A DNA stretch of 64,000 nt from Paenibacillus sp. Soil750 (GTDB lineage Bacteria; Bacillota; Bacilli; Paenibacillales; NBRC-103111), in assembly GCF_001428045.1 (NCBI RefSeq), contig NZ_LMSD01000040.1:186096-250095 (forward strand), in the 5' to 3' direction. Shown here one piece after another: positions 8,980 to 15,980 of the stretch. A program made the translations under genes and the position numbers. The first letter of the stretch is position 1. Each line of letters begins with the position of its first letter. The notes beneath the pieces are model-generated. The model did no database searches and was not told the DNA's origin. It saw only the letters and a list, made by a program, of their open reading frames with translations.

Positions 8980-9714
8980 TTGGACTTCTTTCGCAGTCAA
9001 GAATCACTAACCACCATGCAGTGGATTTTACGTGCCATCGTAGGCTACTTTTTTCTCCTCATCACCGCCAAAGCATTAGGCCAACGCTCGATTTCTCAAC
9101 TGCGTTTTCTCGATTTCGTCATTGCACTCATTCTAGGCAACATCATGGCACATCCACTTTCTGACGAGCACCTAGCCCTAAAGGGCTCCATGATCACGAC
9201 CCTTGCGCTCGTGGTACTATATCTCATAACCTCGTGGCTGAGTCTAAAATGGAACTTCCTCAAACATCTCTTTGAACCATCACCCCTGACGCTTATTGAA
9301 CACGGAAAGCTTCGCATGGGGGGCCTGCGCAAAGCCAAAATCTCAGTCGACCACCTTTTCTCTGAGCTTCGAAAGCAACAAGTGGAGGATATCCAGAAAG
9401 TAGCGCTCGCTTTGTGGGAGCCTGGTGGGATGGTTTCCGTATTCCTCGAGCCACAGCATCATACGGTGACCGCTAAAGATATGGCAATCCCCAGCAACCC
9501 TTTCTCCCTCGTGAAGCCACTTATTATTCAGGGCACCTATGATAAAAAGCTGCTCGCGCAGCAGGGGAAAGATCTGGCTTGGCTGAAAGCGCAGATGCAG
9601 ACTTTACAGGTTGACATGGAGCACGTCGTACTCGCTACGATAGATGATCAGGACCAGGTCCGCGTGTATACGGAATTGGAAACGCAAGAAAAAGGCGAAT
9701 TGACGTTGCATTAG
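8980..9714 (+). CDS. DUF421 membrane protein (YetF/YdfR family)
   Basis: A 244-residue membrane protein. About three transmembrane segments occupy residues 14-95 (IVGYFFLLITAKALGQRSIS; FVIALILGNIMAHPL; LALVVLYLITSWLSLKW), followed by the soluble DUF421 domain with GKLRMGGLRKAKISVDHL and DIQKVALALWEPGG. The QRSISQLRFLDFVIAL segment is a family hallmark. TTG 8980 follows GGAGTGTG by 7 bp; an ATG at 9016 is a weaker alternative. Members of this family are tied to germination or sporulation in some Bacilli, but the molecular function is unknown. Confidence 0.82.
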   Translation: MDFFRSQESLTTMQWILRAIVGYFFLLITAKALGQRSISQLRFLDFVIALILGNIMAHPLSDEHLALKGSMITTLALVVLYLITSWLSLKWNFLKHLFEPSPLTLIEHGKLRMGGLRKAKISVDHLFSELRKQQVEDIQKVALALWEPGGMVSVFLEPQHHTVTAKDMAIPSNPFSLVKPLIIQGTYDKKLLAQQGKDLAWLKAQMQTLQVDMEHVVLATIDDQDQVRVYTELETQEKGELTLH

Positions 9715-9810
9715 GCGTTGATTCGTCTTTTTGTGGCTTGATTGGTCCAATCAAACTCATACTTGGCTACTTGTCAGAACAGTACACAGGATACATCCAA
9801 TGTAGCGCGC

Positions 9811-9838
9811 GGGGGTTCGGGTTCGGGTTCGGGTTGGG
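9811..9838 (+). repeat. GGGTTC tandem repeat with G-quadruplex potential
   Basis: Five G-tracts (GGGGG, GGG, GGG, GGG, GGG) are separated by TTC, TTC, TTC and TT. This is a canonical four-tract quadruplex pattern on the plus strand with very short loops. Confidence 0.7.
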
Positions 9839-10050
9839 CGATATTTTGATTTGAGTGAGGTTGAATTCGGGCGAGATTGTGGTGTGGCTGAGGTACGGGT
9901 TTGAGGTGGATTGGTGAACATGCTGAACGATTGGAAATTCGAATTTTTGTTGCATATGTGCTTTTAGTAGCATCGCCCTTCTTTTTGGTGTCCTTGGTCT
10001 CTCGTCAGCTTCCTCCTTCTATAGGTCCCCCTCGCGGGCCAATAAAACTT

Positions 10051-10239
10051 TAGATGGATTTCCTACAGCTAATTTTCTCGTTTACGGCCATTTTCCTTAT
10101 CTAGATGGAAAAACTCCATCTAATTCCTCCCTATTCTCCTCATTCAGAGTAAATGTGCACATTTAGCTGTACTTTTTCCAGTTATTCACTTCACAGTAGC
10201 ATTCACAGCAAAATTAACTTCATAAAATCCAGTTATTTC
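10051..10239. repeat. AGCTGGA dispersed repeat, copy B (four units)
   Basis: Units start TAGATGG (10051), TAGATGG (10102), TAGCTGT (10164) and TAACTTC (10215): spacings 51, 62 and 51, the same as copy A. Unit 2 is a perfect palindrome, TAGATGGA-aaaac-TCCATCTA. The first unit reads TGGATTTCCTACAGCTAA and the third, in the opposite sense, TTAGCTGTAC-TTTTTCCAGT. Confidence 0.8.
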
Positions 10240-10287
10240 AAATTTGAAACTCAGTGTGTGGAGCGACTCCAACGAGTAAGTTTTTAC

Positions 10288-10364
10288 AATGCATAAAGAC
10301 CCCGCCTATGCTCAGGCTTCGTTCCCTGTAAAACGGGAAACAAGCCCTGCTGCGAGGCGGGGTA
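10288..10364 (-). terminator. Long three-part terminator hairpin of the VTT-domain gene
   Basis: CCCCGCCT pairs with AGGCGGGG, CAGGCTT with AAGCCCTG and GTTCCC with GGGAAAC, one inside the other. On the minus strand the stem is followed by TCTTTATG. It lies directly after the VTT-domain gene. Confidence 0.65.
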
Positions 10365-10386
10365 TCCAGTATGCTGCGGCATCCTA

Positions 10387-10974
10387 TCACATAAACCGCT
10401 TTTCTACCTTTTTGCTAATAAACAAAGAAATCGCAATGAATAAGGCCACATAAATAAGCTGATAGGGATGATCCATGAACCGCTTCAGATCGTAGCCAAT
10501 AAAACTGACCGACATGACCATCACCGCTTTCCCCGCAGCAACCGCCACTAAGAAGGAGCGGAAACGCATTCGCACCAGCCCTGCCGCCATATTAATAACT
10601 ACGAAAGGTCCCAGAGGAAATAGACTAAGAATAAAGACATAATTGAACGCTTGGCGCCGCGCCCAGTTGAGGCTTTTTTGGACGTTCGGTTTCTGCGACC
10701 AGCGCACGAGATAGGGATGACCGGCCACCTTTTTCACAATCGCAAACGTCACCAAGCAACCACACACAATGCCGATCCAGGAGTACAGAAAACCGAGCCA
10801 CAGCCCATACACAGCCGCATTTACGCTAATGATCACCAATGTTGGGAGCGGTGGAATGAAAGATTTCATAAAAGGAAGCAGCAGCCCAGGCAATGGACCG
10901 AATGAACGGTACTTGTCCAAAAGCAGCATCAGATTCTCTTCGGTTAAATAAGATAAGAGCTCTTTGATATCCAT
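10387..10974 (-). CDS. TVP38/TMEM64-family (VTT-domain) membrane protein
   Basis: A 195-residue integral membrane protein of the DedA/VTT superfamily. The motif FMKSFIPPLPTLVIISVNAAVYG near residues 35-57 is the re-entrant loop region, and FILSLFPLGPFVVINMAAGL near 115-134 is the second family block (F-x3-P-x3-x-G). About five hydrophobic segments are seen. DedA-like proteins are implicated in membrane lipid flipping and proton-dependent homeostasis. ATG 10974 is used although no good ribosome site precedes it; the nearest GAGAGGAG is about 35 bp upstream and no other in-frame start codon lies between. Confidence 0.82.
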   Translation of the reverse strand: MDIKELLSYLTEENLMLLLDKYRSFGPLPGLLLPFMKSFIPPLPTLVIISVNAAVYGLWLGFLYSWIGIVCGCLVTFAIVKKVAGHPYLVRWSQKPNVQKSLNWARRQAFNYVFILSLFPLGPFVVINMAAGLVRMRFRSFLVAVAAGKAVMVMSVSFIGYDLKRFMDHPYQLIYVALFIAISLFISKKVEKRFM

Positions 10975-11071
10975 ATGGCGTGAAAAGTCGACAAGTTTCG
11001 ACGTTTCCTCTCCTCTCGTTCATATGGCACGATTATAGCACGACAGCCCCAATCCACGCACGGTTGAAGCA

Positions 11072-11110
11072 CAAAACAAGCCGAAACCGGATGCATCCAG
11101 TATCAGCTTG
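11072..11110 (-). terminator. Terminator of the secreted helical protein gene
   Basis: CAAGC/GCTTG, GA/TC, AC/GT and GGAT/ATCC pair in order with small mismatches; on the minus strand TTTTG follows the stem. Confidence 0.55.
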
Positions 11111-11125
11111 TGGGCGGGTATTAAC

Positions 11126-11782
11126 TCATTTGAACTTATCAGGGAACTGCTTGATAATGCCATCTGACAACATATCCGCATACATCATCATATGATCCTC
11201 ACCCTTGTCGTAGGCGAGAATATCGGCATTCCAATCTTTTTTCAACCTTGCGGTAACCTGATCGGTAATGAACTGCAAGTGTGCGTACATCATGTCCTGT
11301 TGTTCCTTCTGTGACCAGTTCGGGTTAGCGGCGCTTAGAAATTTGGCGATATCATCTGCATTTCGGTACAATTCTTTGTTAAATTTAGCTAGTTCAGCTT
11401 GATTGCCGCTTTTGGCCGCGTCTATTACGCCTCCTGCTAATTGGATATGCTCCCTCAATAGCTCTGCCAGCTTATTACCTGCCGCATCTCCGTAGTACGG
11501 CTTGATCGCATCACCAATGTCCTGCTGGTTCTTTAGGAGCCTAGCCAATACATCCTTCTGATCCGCTACCCCAGCAATCGCGCTGACGATATAGCTCCTT
11601 GTCCAACCAACATGATCGACCCAAAGTCTCCTCATGTCCTGCTTAAGCTTCACTTTCGCATCGTTCATGCACATCGCAGAACCAGGCTCTTTCCCAGCGG
11701 TGGCTTGTGCGCCCAACGGCATGAAAGTAAAAGAGAGAACCATCGTTACAAGCAGCGTTACTAATAAGAACCTTCGTTTCAT
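11126..11782 (-). CDS. Secreted helical protein of unknown function
   Basis: A 218-residue exported protein. A signal peptide (MKRRFLLVTLLVTMVLSF...GAQA) covers residues 1 to about 28. The mature part is rich in helix-forming residues and contains LWVDHVGWTRSYIVS, LLKNQQDIGDAIKPYYGDAAG and ADDIAKFLSAANPNW, which look like conserved blocks of a Bacilli-restricted family, but I cannot name a function. No metal site or enzyme motif is recognised. The start is ATG 11782: GGAGAAGG lies 6 bp upstream, while the longer frame from 11806 reads through this ribosome site. It lies downstream of the MFS gene on the same strand. Confidence 0.75.
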   Translation of the reverse strand: MKRRFLLVTLLVTMVLSFTFMPLGAQATAGKEPGSAMCMNDAKVKLKQDMRRLWVDHVGWTRSYIVSAIAGVADQKDVLARLLKNQQDIGDAIKPYYGDAAGNKLAELLREHIQLAGGVIDAAKSGNQAELAKFNKELYRNADDIAKFLSAANPNWSQKEQQDMMYAHLQFITDQVTARLKKDWNADILAYDKGEDHMMMYADMLSDGIIKQFPDKFK

Positions 11783-11863
11783 AAAAACCTTCTCCTCTGC
11801 AAACAATTCTCGAACAAGGTTTATTTTGAGGAAAAGCTTACGTTTTTATGCCTATTCTCCTAT

Positions 11864-13087
11864 TTATACTAACTTGGCATTCTGATTATGGAGTTGTATC
11901 TTCGCTCGAGGGCGATGGTGCAGCACATAGTACAAAGCCGCGGATAACAAGGGAACGAGCCCTGCAACGACATACATCATCCGATAATCCGATACGGAAG
12001 CGATCATTCCCATGACGTAAGACCCTAAGCCGTACCCGAGGTCAAATAGCAAGAAAAATGTTCCCGTTGCACTCCCTCTACGGTGTTCAGGGGCCAGTTT
12101 CATCGCTAGTGCCTGAAAACAAGGTAAAAGCGCGCCATAGCCTACACCCATAATGACGCCGGCCACCAAAACCATCGTTGCCGAGTGTGCTTGACTTAAC
12201 AGCAGCATACCTACTGCAAACAGGATAATACCGGGGTAATACAGATAATGTTCATTGTATGAGTCGAATATTTTCCCAATCAGCGGCCGGAACACCACGA
12301 TCATTAATGCAAATACGACAAAGAATGTACCAGCAACTTGAGATTGATGAATTTCTATCGTAAACGAAGACATAAAGCCAGATAACGAGCTATAGGCAAA
12401 AGCTAAAATAAACCCCACCGCCGAAATAGGCAGTGCCTTGGGCTCGATAAAATCACTCCACTGCAGACGGCGTTTCGCCCTTTCTACAGGCTTCATTGAC
12501 TGCAACGCTTCTTGGCTTGGCTTCGGCACTCGCATACCCAGCGTGAAGAGGAGCGAGAGCGCAGCAATCACACAAATCGCCAACAGCAATACGTGGATGT
12601 CCTTATCTTTCCATAAAAATAAACCCAGCGCAGGGCCGATAACCATGCCGACACTCATGAACATGCTGAAATAACCCATTCCCGTACCTTGACGTGAATT
12701 AGGTACGAGTGACGATGCAATCGTACTCGTCGCTGTCGAAGCGATCGCATAGCTCATGCCGTGAATGAGGCGAATCACCAGAAACATGAACATCCCCTTT
12801 GCACCGAAATAGCTGATGCAAGCCAATAAGAAAATGACCATTCCGATGATGGCCATTTTCTTTTTACCATATCGGTCGACCCATTGTCCTGAAAAAGGCC
12901 TAATCAATACACCTCCGATGACATAAATCGTTATCGACAATCCCATTTGCTGCTGATCGCCGTGCAAACTATCCTTTACATATAAGGGAAATGCCGTAGC
13001 AAGAATATAAAAAGTGAGAAACATGAAAAAGCTGCTCATACATACGACAACAAAATTTTTCGTCCAAATTCTCTCTCTAGTCAACAT
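11864..13087 (-). CDS. MFS drug/metabolite exporter
   Basis: A 407-residue, 12-helix major facilitator. The loop 2-3 motif GQWVDRYGKKKMAIIG (G-x3-D-x-x-G-R/K-R/K form) is present after helix 2, and the VIGPALGLFLW segment resembles the antiporter motif C (G-x4-GP-x-G) of helix 5. Together these suggest proton-coupled export. ATG 13087 has GGAG 5 bp upstream; an in-frame GTG at 13108 is possible. It is divergent from a LysR gene that probably controls it; the shared 239-bp region carries a striking nested palindrome. The substrate is unknown. Confidence 0.85.
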   Translation of the reverse strand: MLTRERIWTKNFVVVCMSSFFMFLTFYILATAFPLYVKDSLHGDQQQMGLSITIYVIGGVLIRPFSGQWVDRYGKKKMAIIGMVIFLLACISYFGAKGMFMFLVIRLIHGMSYAIASTATSTIASSLVPNSRQGTGMGYFSMFMSVGMVIGPALGLFLWKDKDIHVLLLAICVIAALSLLFTLGMRVPKPSQEALQSMKPVERAKRRLQWSDFIEPKALPISAVGFILAFAYSSLSGFMSSFTIEIHQSQVAGTFFVVFALMIVVFRPLIGKIFDSYNEHYLYYPGIILFAVGMLLLSQAHSATMVLVAGVIMGVGYGALLPCFQALAMKLAPEHRRGSATGTFFLLFDLGYGLGSYVMGMIASVSDYRMMYVVAGLVPLLSAALYYVLHHRPRAKIQLHNQNAKLV

Positions 13088-13260
13088 ATGCGCTCCATTC
13101 TCCACCAAGGTTTTCTGTCTGTTGAACTAGTATAAGAGGGAAAATCAATAAAGTATAATACATATTATATGATAAAATGATCACATCAAAGTTATGAGAA
13201 AACCTCTATCGAGGCCATTCGAAGATGAGCGACCGCGTTTAGATGTAAATTTTATCGCCA

Positions 13261-13301
13261 ATCAGAAAACAGTTTTCGGGACGCGAAAACTGTTTTCTGA
13301 T
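13261..13301. promoter_or_regulatory. Nested palindrome in the MFS/lysR control region
   Basis: ATCAGAAAACAGTTTTC (13261-13277) and GAAAACTGTTTTCTGAT (13285-13301) form a perfect 17-bp inverted repeat around GGGACGC. Each arm is itself palindromic (GAAAAC-n-GTTTTC), so four GAAAAC half-sites are present. It ends 25 bp before the lysR start. An operator is most likely; there is no T-run for termination. Confidence 0.6.
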
Positions 13302-13326
13302 GTGGTGAGTAAAGCGAGGATTCACC

Positions 13327-14205
13327 ATGGAATTCCTACAGCTTCATTATTTTCAGACCGTCGCACGCCTTGAGCATATGACTCAAGCTGCCAAAGAACT
13401 CAATGTCTCACAACCTTCACTTAGCAACTCCATTCAGCGGCTAGAGAAGAAGTTAGGTCTCCCTTTATTCGAGCGTCAAGGCCGGCATGTGAAATTGAAT
13501 GCCTTCGGGAAGACCTATCTTCGCCGCGTTGAGCAAGCTTTCCTAGAATTGAAAGAAGGCGAACGGGAGATCAAAGATATGGCTGGACTCGACCATGGCG
13601 TCGTTTCCCTTTTTGTATCGCTTCCTTACGTGCTACCGACTCTGCTCAAGGAATTCCTGACCCTTCATCCCCACGTCAGAGTCATCCAGCGCCAGTTGGC
13701 TTCTGCCTTAGAAATGAAAAAAGATCTCGAGAATGCCGAAATCGATTTCTGTATATCCTCTACACCGGTAATCGGACCGGATATAGAATGGCTTACGCTC
13801 GTTGAAGAAGAACTATATTTGACCGTCCCGAAGGGGCACCGCTTTGCGTCCAGAGAAAGTATTCGTTTAATAGAAGCTGCCAATGAACCCTTCATCTCCC
13901 TGTCCTCTCAAGCGAATTTCCGGGAAATTACGGATGGCTTCTGCCGTCAAGCGGGGTTTGAACCTCACATCGCGTTCGAGCTTGAGGAAGTCAGCGCAAT
14001 TCAAACTTTAGTCGAAATGGGGCTCGGCATCACTTTCACCCTACCGCTATCCCTAGGGAGGAGAGCTTCTAATCCTGATACTGTTCAGTTAAAAATAACG
14101 GAACCCTACTGTCACCGCACCTTCGGGATTGCCTGGAATCGCAAGCACTACCTGTCACAGGCGGCCATTCATTTCCGCGAGTTTGTAATTGCCTTTTTCA
14201 AGTGA
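13327..14205 (+). CDS. LysR-family transcriptional regulator
   Basis: A 292-residue regulator. The N-terminal winged helix-turn-helix reads LEHMTQAAKELNVSQPSLSNSIQRLEKKLGLPLFER (residues 15-51), the standard LysR form. The rest is the periplasmic-binding-like effector domain, with DFCISSTPV and the segment EMGLGITFTLP. The ATG 13327 start is preceded by AGCGAGGATTCACC. It is divergent from an MFS exporter and, by the usual LysR arrangement, probably senses the exporter's substrate and activates its promoter. The intergenic nested palindrome is its likely binding site. Confidence 0.9.
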   Translation: MEFLQLHYFQTVARLEHMTQAAKELNVSQPSLSNSIQRLEKKLGLPLFERQGRHVKLNAFGKTYLRRVEQAFLELKEGEREIKDMAGLDHGVVSLFVSLPYVLPTLLKEFLTLHPHVRVIQRQLASALEMKKDLENAEIDFCISSTPVIGPDIEWLTLVEEELYLTVPKGHRFASRESIRLIEAANEPFISLSSQANFREITDGFCRQAGFEPHIAFELEEVSAIQTLVEMGLGITFTLPLSLGRRASNPDTVQLKITEPYCHRTFGIAWNRKHYLSQAAIHFREFVIAFFK

Positions 14206-14223
14206 GGTTAAGGAAGACGATGA

Positions 14224-14254
14224 AGAGACCCACGGCAAGCACCTGTGGGTCTCT
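14224..14254. terminator. Shared terminator between lysR and lysE-type genes
   Basis: AGAGACCCAC and GTGGGTCTCT form a perfect 10-bp stem around an 11-nt loop in the 56-bp convergent gap. Confidence 0.75.
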
Positions 14255-14261
14255 ATCGTTA

Positions 14262-14891
14262 TTAGGGTCTCCGCTCGAAAGCAAGACGCACAGCCAACCC
14301 CGTCAACACACTGCCCATCAGCCACCGCTGGATCTGCAGCCATAGCGGACGCGTGCCGAACCATCCGGCGATGCGGCTTGCCGTTAGCACGATGACGAGG
14401 TTTACTGTGAAGCTCACTGTGATTTGCGTGAGTCCTAGCGTTGCGCTTTGCATGAGTAAGGAGCCCCTTGCAGGGTCCTCGAACTGAGGCAGCAGCGACA
14501 CATACAAGACCGCAGCTTTCGGATTGAGCAGGTTGGTCATGAAGCCCATGAGGAATAGCTTCTTAGGCGGGTCAACGGGTAGCTCCCGAGCGGTCAGCAC
14601 CGATCTAGCACCCGGCTTAACAGCTTGCCAAGCCAGCCATAGTAAGTAGACAGCTCCGGCCAGCTTAACAGCGTCGAACACATACGGTGCCGCCACAAAC
14701 AGCGCCGACAACCCTAACATCGTAGTCACGATGTAGACCAGGAAGGCGAGTACAATGCCGAGCAGTGAGATGATCCCCGCCATCCGCCCCTGCGTGACTG
14801 AGCGTGAAATTAAGTAGATCATGTTAGGTCCAGGCGTGCACACCATGCCGAGTGAGACTAAGGCAAAAGCCAGAAGCGTCGTGAATGTCAT
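14262..14891 (-). CDS. LysE/RhtB-family amino-acid exporter
   Basis: A 209-residue, six-helix transporter. The family signature near the N-terminus, MVCTPGPNMIYLISRSVTQGRMAGI, is intact, and the centre has FLMGFMTNLLNPKAAVLYVSLLPQF (the G-x3-NLLNPKA block). Members export amino acids or related compounds in exchange for protons. The start ATG 14891 follows AAGGGAG by 11 bp. It lies only 21 bp after the stop of an unusual carbamoyltransferase on the same strand, so the two are very likely one transcript; that suggests, but does not prove, that the exporter handles the enzyme's substrate or product. Confidence 0.88.
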   Translation of the reverse strand: MTFTTLLAFALVSLGMVCTPGPNMIYLISRSVTQGRMAGIISLLGIVLAFLVYIVTTMLGLSALFVAAPYVFDAVKLAGAVYLLWLAWQAVKPGARSVLTARELPVDPPKKLFLMGFMTNLLNPKAAVLYVSLLPQFEDPARGSLLMQSATLGLTQITVSFTVNLVIVLTASRIAGWFGTRPLWLQIQRWLMGSVLTGLAVRLAFERRP

Positions 14892-14912
14892 GTCGAGATG
14901 TTCTCCCTTCAG

Positions 14913-15857
14913 CTATAGGTTTAATAGGTGTAGGAGCAAGCTTTTTTGAACATGCATCCGATTCTCCGCTTGCTGATAAATAATAGATTGCTCCGATTCA
15001 ACCACATCTTCTGCAATTTCAAAACCTGGATGAATGGGCATATCATGCATGATATAAGGTGAATACCTTCCAAGGCTGCGCTTGTTGATCTGGAAAGGCA
15101 TCATAATGTCAATTCGTCTCTGCTTCTCTTCTTGATAAGCAGCATCCGAGAAAAACTCCATGTCGACCCATGTATCTGTGTAAATAAAATCAGCCTTTTT
15201 CATTGCAGCAGACAGCACTTCAACCTCCTCAACGAATCCACTTTGATAAGCGCGCTTCATCAACTCTTCATCCCAAGAAGCTTCATTCACGATCGGGGTG
15301 ACTAGCAGTAGGTTAACCCCCAATGTTATACAACCTGCAACTAAGGAATTGACGACATTATTATGAATGCCAACATAGGCTAAAGTTACACCTTCAAAAG
15401 TCCCTTTAACTTCATAAATCGTCATTAAATCCGCAAGCGCTTGGCAAGGATGGTACATGTCGCAACATCCATTAATCACAGGCACCCCCGAATAGGTAGC
15501 TAACTCTAGTACATCTGCATGCTTTTCGAGTCTAGCCATGATGACATCGCAGTTCCTTGATGCATAACGAGCTTCATATTGTATTGGCGAGATACTGAAA
15601 TTGCTGGCATCCCAATCCATATTCACCGCATAGCCGCCCATTTGATGAATACCTGAATGAAAGGAAAGCGCCGTTCGGGTCGACGATTTTTGGAAAAGCA
15701 TGAGCAGCCCTTTACGTTCACAGTGATGGTAGTAAGCTTCGGGGTTGTTTTTGATCTCAATGCCTTTGAGTATGATGGAGAACAAGCTCTCTTTGTCGAG
15801 TTCTTGCAAGGACAGAATGTGTTGCACTGTCGTCACCGCTTTCGTATAATTATTCAT
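14913..15857 (-). CDS. Aspartate/ornithine-carbamoyltransferase-family enzyme with altered substrate motifs
   Basis: A 314-residue transcarbamylase. The carbamoyl-phosphate site is intact: KSSTRT at 57-62 and HPCQALAD at 136-143. The second-substrate sites differ from ornithine carbamoyltransferase: the usual D-x-W-x-SMG loop reads TDTWVDMEFF (227-236) and the usual HCLP reads HDMPIHPGFEI (271-281), so the catalytic-site Cys is missing. It is therefore probably not ArgF; the acceptor amine is unknown. No other arginine genes are near. A LysE-type exporter follows 21 bp downstream. A consensus promoter ends only about 12 bp before ATG 15857, with no ribosome site, so the mRNA leader is very short. 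Confidence 0.8.
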   Translation of the reverse strand: MNNYTKAVTTVQHILSLQELDKESLFSIILKGIEIKNNPEAYYHHCERKGLLMLFQKSSTRTALSFHSGIHQMGGYAVNMDWDASNFSISPIQYEARYASRNCDVIMARLEKHADVLELATYSGVPVINGCCDMYHPCQALADLMTIYEVKGTFEGVTLAYVGIHNNVVNSLVAGCITLGVNLLLVTPIVNEASWDEELMKRAYQSGFVEEVEVLSAAMKKADFIYTDTWVDMEFFSDAAYQEEKQRRIDIMMPFQINKRSLGRYSPYIMHDMPIHPGFEIAEDVVESEQSIIYQQAENRMHVQKSLLLHLLNL

Positions 15858-15875
15858 TAATTTGTATTTTTATAC

Positions 15876-15904
15876 ATCATAATCTGAGTATATCAGCGTG
15901 TCAA
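15876..15904 (-). promoter_or_regulatory. Sigma-A-type promoter of the carbamoyltransferase-lysE pair
   Basis: On the minus strand TTGACA (15904-15899), 17 bp, then TATGAT (15881-15876). The expected start point near 15869 leaves about 12 nt before the ATG. Confidence 0.75.
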
Positions 15905-15935
15905 TAGTTAGAATGATCACCCTCATGCATACAGC

Positions 15936-15977
15936 AAAAAAGCAGGACACACGATTAACCGTGCGTCCTGCTTTTAC
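15936..15977 (-). terminator. Terminator of the GH28-like gene
   Basis: AAAAGCAGGAC pairs with GTCCTGCTTTT, with a CACG/CGTG inner helix; a T-run follows on the minus strand just beyond the gene's stop. Confidence 0.8.
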
Positions 15978-15980
15978 TAG

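Larger units (their letters stand above)
9715..10386. other. 672-bp gene-free gap between convergent genes
   Basis: Contains a perfect inverted repeat TTGATTGG-t-CCAATCAA (9738-9754), a G-tract array (9811-9838), a G-rich stretch to about 9945, the AGCTGGA repeat copy B (10051-10239) and a large terminator hairpin (10288-10364). No credible coding frame was found. Confidence 0.75.

Noticed and set aside
9767-9973. 68-codon minus-strand frame with an Asn-Pro repeat
   Set aside because: The repeat is only the translation of the GGGTTC array; there is no ribosome site and no other protein-like feature.
14913-15857. Calling the gene argF
   Set aside because: The ornithine-specific SMG and HCLP motifs are absent, so the standard name would be misleading.
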